Positions 56,401 through 64,000 of a stretch of 64,000 nucleotides of DNA are shown in pieces. The DNA comes from Asterias rubens (taxonomy: Eukaryota > Echinodermata > Asteroidea > Forcipulatida > Asteriidae): assembly GCF_902459465.1 (NCBI RefSeq), contig NC_047065.1, positions 17,027,634 to 17,091,633 on the forward strand, read 5' to 3'. The notes below the pieces were generated by a model that searched no databases, was not told the origin of the DNA, and saw only the letters and a program-made list of their open reading frames with translations. Position 1 is the stretch's first letter, and each line of letters starts with the position of its first letter. A program made the translations under genes and the position numbers.

Positions 56401-56540
56401 GGATTTGAAACTTTGCATGGTGGAAGTAAGATATAGAAAAGTTTGCGGTAACACCATGTAATAACAATCTCTCAATGAGTTGGGGTGGTTCTGAAAAGAA
56501 CCGTTGGATTAACTCGACGTTTCGATCAGTATGCTCTGAT
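56400..56540 (+). repeat. MITE family E, partial
   Basis: GGATTTGAAACTTTGCATGG, AGTTTGCGGTAACACCATG and GTTCTGAAAAGAACCGTTGG match 25978-26110. Confidence 0.75.
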
Positions 56541-57267
56541 CGTCTTGCCTGCCCAGGCAAATTAACTGCTCATCCATCAAGTTTAATGACCCCAGTAATT
56601 CAATGTAAGCACACTCGCTCACTGAAAAGGATGTATACTTTCCGAGTTGTTGTTGCAAAACTCAGAAATTCTTGAATGTCCTTCATCCATGCTTCATGAT
56701 CAAGACGAACAAACTTTCTCAACGCCATTTTGTTTATAATTCAGCGGGAACTTTCAGCATGAAGATTTAGCCCTTCTTATGTTTTCAGTAGTTTGGACAC
56801 AAATTTTAACCCTAAAACAGCGACTTTGTAACCATTTAGTTTTTTTTTTTTTTTTTTTTTAAGGCGAGTACTTTTGTATCAACTTGTTCCTGTAAATTAA
56901 TTTCGCGTTGCAGTTTTACCATGAAAATAATTTAACGACTTTAACGTTTTGTGAATACACGAAACAAATATTTTACTATCTTTTCGTGAATCCACAAATA
57001 ATGTGCGTAATGCACAAACTGAAAGTAGTTCCAGTAGTTTTTACCACATAGGTGTGATAAAAATGCTGGTGTGAAAAATGCTGGTTGTGGGAAGTTGGCG
57101 TTCGATGTCAGGGGGCGGGGCTCACCAAAATAGGATCTGTTGTTAGGTGCCCGTCCGGCAACGATCCACAACCCCGGCTCAAAAGGTTACTTAATTCCTT
57201 TAAAATTATTGCGCGTTTTTGGCGTCAAGCCATGCAACTAAAATAACATTTTTTCCATAGGCATTTA

Positions 57268-57612
57268 AACCATTATACACTTTCGGTAAACACAACTTCG
57301 TGTATCACAACTTAAATATCAAATAACAAACCTGTGAAAATTTAGGCTCAATCGGTCATGCGGAGTCGGAAGAAAATAACGGGAAAACCCACTCTTGTTT
57401 TCGCGCGTTTCGCCGTGTCATGACATGTGTTTCAAATAAATCCGGAATTCTCGCTATCGAGAATTGATATTGTTTTAATGTTTTCTCAAAAAGTAAAGCA
57501 TTTCATGGAACAATATTTCAAGAGAAGTCTTTCACCATTACCTTTTGTAAACCCTGTAATTTATTTGTAAATCTGTGAACTTATTTTTTTTCTGTACCGA
57601 AAGTGTTTACTG
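57268..57612 (+). repeat. MITE family B, near complete
   Basis: CATTATACACTTTCGGTAAA at the left is inverted as TACCGAAAGTGTTTACTG at the right. The interior has GCGTTTCGCCGTGTCATGAC and the CTCGCTATCGAGAATTG palindrome. Confidence 0.85.
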
Positions 57613-57674
57613 TCCAAAAAATCTAAAAGGGTGAAAAAGAAATATAACACACAAGAGGGGAATCACCCTGAGTT

Positions 57675-58235
57675 AAGAGTAGTCTTATCTTCAGTTAGGA
57701 ATAGCATTAAGTTTTAGGACTAGTCCTAAGTTTGGACTGGAAGTTCTCTGTACATACAATCAATCCCATATCTCCATAGTTGTCAAAACAAACGCAGGCA
57801 CAGTCAAAACTTTATGTTTTTCCCAAAACCTTTCCAATTAACTTTTAAACAAGGAAATGCGTGCCCCCCCCCCCCACAAAAAAAAAACAACAACAACAAC
57901 ACTAAAAGATGCCTATCCTTGGGTAGCATCACTTGACATGTGTTTGAAATCAATTATTCCACAAAGATTATTAGGACTAGTCCTCAGTTTAGGACTTGTC
58001 ATGGGAGATATTAAAAGCTAGTCCTAAGTAAGGGTTAGTAACTCGTCCTAACTCAAGATACCCACTCCTGCCGTCGATTTCACCAAACTCTTCATAACGT
58101 AGGATTAATCTTAGGACTTAGGATGAGTCCCAACCCTGCACTGTAGCATGCAGACCTTAAGATTGATCCTAAGTTATTTACTCGTCCTAACTCGAGATAG
58201 GATTAATCCTAGCGTTTCGTGAAATCGGCTGCAGG
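57675..58235. repeat. MITE family D, broken copies
   Basis: TTAGGACTAGTCCTAAG at 57714-57731 and 57970-58045, followed by a full element at about 58070-58235: GCCGTCGATTTCACCAAACT to CGTTTCGTGAAATCGGCTGC. Confidence 0.75.
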
Positions 58236-58239
58236 TAAC

Positions 58240-59005
58240 TTAAATAAAGACCAAAGCAAAACCTGGAGTACAACTCGGTGGTGGTTGTGTCATTATCAAC
58301 GCCTATACAAAACCCTGAACATGAAACATGTTAGATTCCGTTGTTGTTACTGTTTGTTGTTGGTTTGGGGCGTTTTATCCTGTTCGTTTTCGTTTCCTTG
58401 TTTTTGTGGGGGTTTTTTTGTTAAGGGGGCGTGGCTTGGTTAAATGCTCTGACAAAATGTTCCTTCCTACTTACATTTGCTTTGTCACCCACTTCCAGAA
58501 AAACGACAAAACTTGAAACTTGGAAAGAGCACACACACACACAAGTAAAGCTTAAGTAACTTAAATCGTCTTTTAATTGCAAAATCATTGGCAGATATTT
58601 TGAAACAAGATTTTAACATTCTAAAACCTTTCTTCTTCTTCTGGTTTTGTTTTTTGCATCACCTGGAAAATACTTGAGAAAACTTTTTGAAGATATCAAG
58701 TAAACTTTGTCTTGCTTTCCTTTCCCTTCTTATACTTCCCTTTATATGTCAGATGTTGTTTTCAATCACTCTGCTCGTCTTAAAATACTGAGCACATTAA
58801 ATACTTTACTTAAAACTGTCTTCAGTTCGTTTTTCAAATAAAATGTGTTCCTTTTTGTTGTAATGGGCAAACTGAATGGTTTACCAAACGTGTTAAGCGC
58901 ACCAAGCTAAATCAACCACAAGAGCCATCTCTGCCCTCCCATTCCCAAGGCTTAAACTTGAATGAAAATTCCACAAGACCAAAGGGTTGTTGTTATAATT
59001 ACTAG
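58240..59005. other. Intergenic DNA without recognised genes
   Basis: T/G-rich and AT-rich stretches; no splice-consistent exon seen. Confidence 0.3.
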
Positions 59006-59009
59006 ACCT

Positions 59010-59182
59010 GCAGCCGATTTCACGAAACGCTAGGATCAATCCTAACTCTAGTTAGGACGAGTAACCCGTCCTAACTTAGGATGGGATCAATGCGTCCTAT
59101 GTGTTTTGATACGGATCTGAACCCGTCCTAAGTCCTCAGATTAATCCTAAGTTAGGAAGAGTTTGGTGAAATCGACGGCAGA
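59010..59182. repeat. MITE family D
   Basis: TGCAGCCGATTTCACGAAAC at the left and TTTGGTGAAATCGACGGCAG at the right, with internal TAGGACGAGTAACCCGTCCTA. Confidence 0.85.
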
Positions 59183-59276
59183 ATTGTTCCAACAAGATCT
59201 GAACAGTATAACATGCGTACTGTCTTTAGTTGAACAAGCACTTTGTCCTTTTTGTTTATAGGTATACATGTACATA

Positions 59277-59616
59277 CTAAGGCACTGAACACTATTGGTA
59301 CTTACTCCAAATAATTATTAGCATCAAACCTTACTTGGTAACAAGTAATGGAGAGCTGTTGATAGTATAAAACATTGTGAGTAATTTTCCACAAATTTGA
59401 TTTTGAGACCTCAGAATTAGAATTTGAGGTCTCGAAATCCAGCATCTGAAAGCACACAACTTTGTGTGACAAGGGTGTTTTTCTTTCATTATTATCTTGC
59501 AACTTCGAAGACCAATTGAGTTCAAATGTTCACGGATTTGTTACTTTGTGCATAATGTTGAGATAAGTGAGAAGACTAGTATTTGACAATTACCAATGGT
59601 GTCCAGTGTCTTTAAA
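59277..59616 (+). repeat. MITE family A, internally deleted
   Basis: CTAAGGCACTGAACACTATT at the left and ACCAATGGTGTCCAGTGTCT at the right. The CGGCTCCCTCTGAAG block is missing. Confidence 0.85.
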
Positions 59617-59771
59617 TACTCAATAGAATACACAGCTAGGTTTATTATTCAATTGAAAATGACTGCTGGAAATGTCCAGGCCTGAAGATAAAGCTACTGA
59701 CCTCAGCCCTGTGGTCCACTCCAGTGTAACGTCTGAGCCCCCTTCACCCATGAGTGATGAGAAGTAAAGTT

Positions 59772-60120
59772 TAATGGCAGTACGTACTTTTGGTACCGTC
59801 AAAAGTAAATGACTATAACAATAAGGCAAATGAAATTATCATAAATAGTTACTTGGTAAGAGCAATGGTGAGCTGTTGATTTAATTGAAAACAATGTTAG
59901 AATTAACAGTCTTTGAAGTATTGTAGTTCTAAAGAAAGAGGTAATTTTTTCACCCGAAAAGTTGAGTCTGAGAAAACATGCAACAAGTGTGTTCTTTTCT
60001 TTTGTTATTTTCTTGCAACTTCGATGACCGATTGAGCTGAAATTTTCACAGGTTTGCTATTTCATGCATATGTTGGGATACACCAGGTGAGAATACTGGT
60101 CTGCGACAATTACCAAAGTT
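59772..60120 (+). repeat. MITE family A, old and diverged
   Basis: AATGGCAGTACGTACTTTTG at the left and ACTGGTCTGCGACAATTACC near the right. The order of internal blocks is kept. Confidence 0.65.
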
Positions 60121-60307
60121 CTACCGAACCAATGCTTATTCCCCGTGTGATGACTTTGCTTAGCCTTCACTTTGGTTTTCCATGTAGACAAGATGAGGTA
60201 TGAAGAAAAAGTGTAAGACCCCCCTCCTACCCTCCCCCCCCCAAAAAAAAAATAATAATAAAAAATAAAAAATAAGGGCAGGATGAGCTTGAAAATTGTG
60301 CTTATTA

Positions 60308-60437
60308 GGCCGTGTCCGAAACGGCGACTTCGGCTACAGCTACGTCTAGATCAGCGCGTCTACCAGTGTTGAAGAATAGGCAGACGCGCGCGATCTAGCC
60401 GTAGCTGTAGCCGAAGTCATCGTTTCGGACACGGCCT
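60308..60437. repeat. 130-bp near-perfect fold-back
   Basis: GGCCGTGTCCGAAACGGCGA, then CTTCGGCTACAGCTACG at the left; CGTAGCTGTAGCCGAAG and CGTTTCGGACACGGCC at the right. GC-rich, so it stands out from its surroundings; probably a young MITE. Confidence 0.9.
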
Positions 60438-60629
60438 TAGTTTGGGTTCCATTTGCTATTTGTATAAGTGTTTTTGAACGATCCACATGCATGTTACAAA
60501 GAAACCATTGCCTATGAGGTTAAGGTCTTGAAAAGTCTTGACACAAAGCCCAAAGATCTTTGCTACGAGACCGATTCTTCAAAAAGACATGGCAACATTC
60601 CAGACATCAATTGGAACTCCAGACAGAGT

Positions 60630-60760
60630 GGTCTCAGCTAGTCCTAACTTGGGAATAGTCCTAGGGGATATTAAAAACTTAAGGCTAGTTCTTTGTTAGG
60701 ATGAGTAACTCGTCCTTACTCGAAATGAGATGAAACCTAACTCTTTGTGAAATCCAACCC
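60630..60760. repeat. MITE family D, partial
   Basis: CTAGTCCTAACTTGGGAATAG, GTTAGGATGAGTAACTCGTCC and TTTGTGAAATCCAACCC. Confidence 0.65.
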
Positions 60761-61253
60761 AAGAACTTTGCTTCAGTTTTCTCTGTCTCAATCCACATGC
60801 ATGTTACAAAGAAACCATTGCCTATAAGTTCTGCTTCTTCAAAAGATCCCTCTGCACTTTCTCATTCGTTTTGGATCAAAAAACTTTAAATCTATTAAGT
60901 GAAAAAGTATCACTGTATTTTTTCTCCTGATTGTCATTGCAATTGAACCTTGAGTGAACACAAACGAAAAGGTCACTTTTGTTTATGCGATCATGCATTT
61001 CAACTTCATAAAAAAGGAAACAATGAAGTATTTACTTCGGGGAAATAACACCTGTCTCAGACAGGCCCTCCAGAGTTGCGCTGAACCAAATTCTGAATTG
61101 AGTAATAGTACATGAAAGTACACTAATCTGGGTCGCCCTAGTGTCGCTCCTAATCTATTTGGTTTTGCGCGACTCTGACGCGCCTGTCTAAAACTGGTGT
61201 AAGATGTCTTAATTTGGATCAAAGCTTGCAGACTTGCAATGTGGAACTGTGAG

Positions 61254-63475
61254 TTAGTAATAGTAGAAGTAGAAGTCTCGTTTCCTCTGTGCTTCGTCAC
61301 CTCTATCACTGCTTGAAAATCTACTCTCTCTCTGTCTCTTTCTCCCACTGTCTCTATCACGGTGTCTGTCACGGCGTGGGGACTGACTCTCAGTGTCCCT
61401 ACCATCCCTCGCCGGACTCTTTACCGGACTTTTAACCGCAGCACTGGGCTTGTCAAGAACGGGTGTGACCCATGATGTATCGCCCTTTGATACGCCGGGC
61501 GGATCAGGCTGGCCACCATTTGCAGCAGGTTTGTCACCCTGTTTGTCACCCTCTGTATCACCCGGTGTCTCACTAGGAGTGGCGTCTTTGGCCTCACTGG
61601 AATCTTGCGGTGTGTCGCTGTTTGGAGTTGATGGAGGGTCCACACTGTCTGTGGGGATGTCGATGTTGCACATGCGCAGGATGTGTTGCCGTTCACCTTT
61701 GGGAATGTATGAGCGGACGGAATGCTTGCCACGCCAGCCAACCAGGACGAATGATATGTCAGTGCTTTCAGGATCACTGAGGGGGGGGGGGGGGGCAGAA
61801 AAAAGTTGATTACAATGGTTCGTTTTTATTTATTTTAAATATAAAAGTTTTTAAAAAGCTGTCATCGTAGATGTGTTAGGCCCACTAAAATCTCTAGTAC
61901 CTGGATTTAAGAGATGCATGTGATATTTGTTCACAGGACTCGGGAAAGTACTGAGTATACAGTGTTATATAACACCCAAGCAGATCCTTGCCATTTGATT
62001 GGAGGATTGTCCGTCACGTGATAGCAAATAAAAGTACCATTGCACGCTGAGTCACTCACCGTGCTTTTTCGTTCCATCCGAAAAGTACCATTGCACGCTG
62101 CCAGCGTGCAATGGTACTTTTTGGATGGAACGAAAAAGCTGAGTAAAAACATCACTGCGTGCGCGTTGTCGATCTTCGGTAACGCAGCAAGGCATATTAT
62201 TAAAATTACTAGCATTCGTCTTCTACAATTAAAAATTGGAGGCCTACGCTTTGTTTGTTTTGAAAGTTGTATCTTTCAATCAAAATGACAAAGATCTACT
62301 TGGATGTTATATAAAACAAATAATGAATGTTTTTCATTCGTGCAATGGTGCGAATATGTTCATTCGTTGAAAGCTGGAATGTTCCATTCAACTCGGCTCC
62401 GCCTCGTTGAATAGAACATTCCATCTTTCAACTCATGAACATATTTGCACCATTGCACTCATAAACATTCATTATGTGTATAATAACACACATCAGTGTA
62501 TGGGTAAAACCAAAATTAATACCTGGATTTAGTTAAGATAAGTAGTTTCAAAATATAGTTTCATAACACTGACTGAATTTACATTCTCACAGTGTTATTT
62601 CTTAAGAGTAAAACCAAAGTCTTATTCCGTAATCTTTTTTTCCAATTGTCCCATTTTGAACAGCAGCTTTACAGTACACAAATTATGAACAATGCATTGC
62701 AATGCAAACTACCAAGCTATTATTTGAAGAAAGCATTTTAGAAAAGATTATCTGGACAATATCCAAAACTTAAACGCAGTCAGCAATGATAACGCTCCAG
62801 CAAGTGATTATGAAATAACCGCAATAAAACCAATTCTGTGTAACTGATTTAACATCTTCGCCCTTTGTGTGACCCGTATCTCATCATTAAGTAAATACAC
62901 TAGAGTGCAGGACCAAAGGTCAAAATTGATGGGACATTATTTGAGGATACAAAACCCAATGCTGATATGGTGTACGGTTAGGCGTGTGTTGAAATGAGTT
63001 TTGGCAAAAATTGTCAGTTTTGGCCAAGACAAAAAAAATTGGCCAAGCTTCAATTCTACTGAGCAATTATTTCTATGCTTAGCCAGAAATGAGGGGGTAA
63101 CAGCCACAGCAGTGGTAGCTTTACGGTATTCTGGCTGGTAAGATATTTTTGCTAAGCTAGGATTTCTGTTGTGCTTTGAGCAAGTTGTTGTGCTTACAGG
63201 CTGAATGAAATTGGGCCCTTTCATAAACTGCCAGGGGGTGCATTACAATCATGACTATAGGATCAAGGTTGCTCAATCCAATTCAATAACACAGTGGCTG
63301 GTTGGCATGTTCATAAATTCCATTACATTATTTGCTCTTTCCCGCAACAATCTGTTAGCTAACAGATTTTTTTATTATGAGTAATTGGCATGAAATGTTT
63401 CCAAATGTTTAGACTTTGCTCAAACGAATACTCACCTTTCCTTTGGGTCGTACACAAACACCAAACTGCCCTGAC
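61254..63475 (-). CDS. Unidentified protein, last two exons, RD/RS-rich C-terminus
   Basis: Exons 63475-63436 (40 bp) and 61776-61254, joined in phase 2; about 187 C-terminal residues, with earlier exons beyond the right edge. The small exon follows TTGTGCAG and ends AAAG/GTGAGT. The large exon follows a poly-C tract and TCAG. The segment GSLVFVYDPKESDPESTD, then FVLVGWRGKHSVRSYIPKGE, looks like the end of a folded domain. After that come low-complexity Pro/Thr/Ser/Asp-rich stretches (VDPPSTPNSDTPQD, GDKQGDKPAANGG). A charged tail (SPRRDRHRDRDSGRKRQRES) precedes FYFYYY and the stop. The tail is of the kind seen in nuclear RNA-processing proteins, but I do not recognise the family and give no function. 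Confidence 0.68.
62058..62150. repeat. Tight hairpin, ~45-bp arms with almost no loop
   Basis: GCTTTTTCGTTCCATCCGAA, AAGTACCATTGCACGCTG is followed at once by CAGCGTGCAATGGTACTTTT and TGGATGGAACGAAAAAGC. A direct copy of AAAGTACCATTGCACGCTG also lies at about 62031-62050. Confidence 0.9.
62319..62478. repeat. Fold-back element
   Basis: AATAATGAATGTTTTTCATT, GTGCAATGGTGCGAATATG at the left; CATATTTGCACCATTGCAC and AAACATTCATTAT at the right. The loop is TCGGCTCCGCCTC. Confidence 0.88.
62530..63034. other. Intron/AT-rich DNA without recognised features
   Basis: Lies inside the intron of the unidentified gene. I see no exon. Confidence 0.35.
63035..63230 (-). repeat. Repeat family F, partial
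   Basis: GCTAAGCTAGGATTTCTGTT, GTTGTGCTTACAGGCTG and ATGAAATTGGGCCCTTTCAT are family F end motifs. Confidence 0.6.
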
Positions 63476-63479
63476 CTGC

Positions 63480-64000
63480 ACAAGTGTAAAACAAACAATT
63501 AATAATGACTACTTTATTTCCCAACTTAGTAATCGCCCATCAAGCAGCATTCATTATGAAAAGAAGTACAAGGTACAAACTAATTTTAGAGAACAAAACA
63601 AACAGAATGCTCTGAAGGAGTATTTCTTTTTTAATTATACATAATTTTAGGCCTATCTAGATGGTGACCTTTATGTTTAAAGAGAGGCTATCAAGTAAAT
63701 TTCTATTTTGTGATGATTTAATTTTTTTGAAAGTGAAAACCAAATCTCAAATCTAGGGTTAAAATATGAAGTTTAAAAATCTCTAACCTACATGTAAGGA
63801 CAAAAGATGAAAAGTTACAAAACTCTAACCTAAGAATTTCCTTTTATTTTGTGAACTAACATGGTAAGCCTTTTTGAGATGTGAAACTTTGGCTCAACAA
63901 AATGACGGATCGTGTTATCTTCCCGAAGTAAAAGGAAAACCACACAATTACATAACTAACAGTTTTTATAACAGAGGGCCAAATCCAAAGGCAACATTTT
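63480..64000. other. Intron-like AT-rich DNA to window edge
   Basis: No exon recognised. A family C-like end (AAAACCACACAATT..AAGGCAACATTTT) starts near 63930 and is cut by the window edge. Confidence 0.35.

Larger units (their letters stand above)
61930..62520. repeat. Satellite-linked end element split by an insertion
   Basis: CACAGGACTCGGGAAAGTAC and TGAGTATACAGTGTTATATA at 61936-61970 continue at 62488-62520 as ACACACATCAGTGTATGGGT and AAAACCAAAATTAATAC. About 510 bp sit between. The ~176-bp satellite itself is absent. Confidence 0.65.

Noticed and set aside
61393..61809. 138-codon + strand frame over the last exon of the right-hand gene
   Set aside because: Antisense to a splice-supported exon, and low complexity. 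The - strand frames at 61421-61777 and 60983-61405 are likewise out-of-frame shadows.

Overview
This is a eukaryotic, intron-rich, AT-rich window with a very heavy load of short non-autonomous transposons, fold-back elements and satellites. The best guess is an echinoderm, probably a sea star. That is an inference from the look of the dominant ~390-bp repeat (ends AAAGGCAGTGGACACTATTG) and from the gene set, not from a search. Five protein-coding loci can be supported by reading splice sites and checking intron phase by hand. (1) The last two exons of an anoctamin (TMEM16, ANO8/ANO10-like), + strand, 2101-4828, with an AT-rich 3'UTR to about 5.8 kb. (2) A complete four-exon UDP-glucuronosyltransferase, - strand, 18050-21437, 549 aa. 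(3) A complete 16-exon divergent mitofusin-like dynamin-family GTPase, - strand, 29890-43399, 711 aa, every junction in phase. (4) A complete two-exon mitochondrial ADP/ATP translocase, - strand, 51633-55584, 300 aa. (5) The last two exons of an unidentified protein with an Arg/Asp/Ser-rich tail, - strand, 61254-63475.

Layout. 1-6 kb: anoctamin 3' end, invaded by small repeats, with a partial duplicate of its penultimate exon. 6-11 kb: intergenic repeats and AT-rich DNA. 11.1-12.7 kb: degenerate ~176-bp satellite. 12.8-15.5 kb: nested fold-back elements holding a duplicated copy of the UGT promoter. 16-18 kb: palindromic repeats. 18-21.4 kb: UGT with an E-box minisatellite in intron 2. 21.5-23 kb: a complete ~1.3-kb fold-back element beginning about 220 bp upstream of the UGT start codon. 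23-29.9 kb: repeats. 29.9-43.4 kb: the mitofusin-like gene, whose introns carry at least a dozen repeats, including a 1.5-kb inverted-repeat element and a 5'-truncated L2/CR1-type LINE. 44-48.4 kb: repeats and a second array of the ~176-bp satellite. 48.8-55.6 kb: ADP/ATP translocase. 55.7-61 kb: repeats. 61.2-64 kb: unidentified gene and repeats.

The genes do not form a pathway. Two are mitochondrial (inner-membrane nucleotide carrier, outer-membrane-type fusion GTPase), one is a membrane conjugating enzyme and one a membrane scramblase/channel family member. The most noteworthy theme is structural: repeats end exactly at, or within a few bases of, functional splice sites. Examples are the acceptor of mitofusin-like exon 7, the donors of exons 2 and 9, and the donor of UGT exon 1. 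In addition, promoter or exon fragments of the UGT and anoctamin genes have been duplicated beside mobile elements. I found no CRISPR, no prokaryotic operon and no clearly new enzymatic system.
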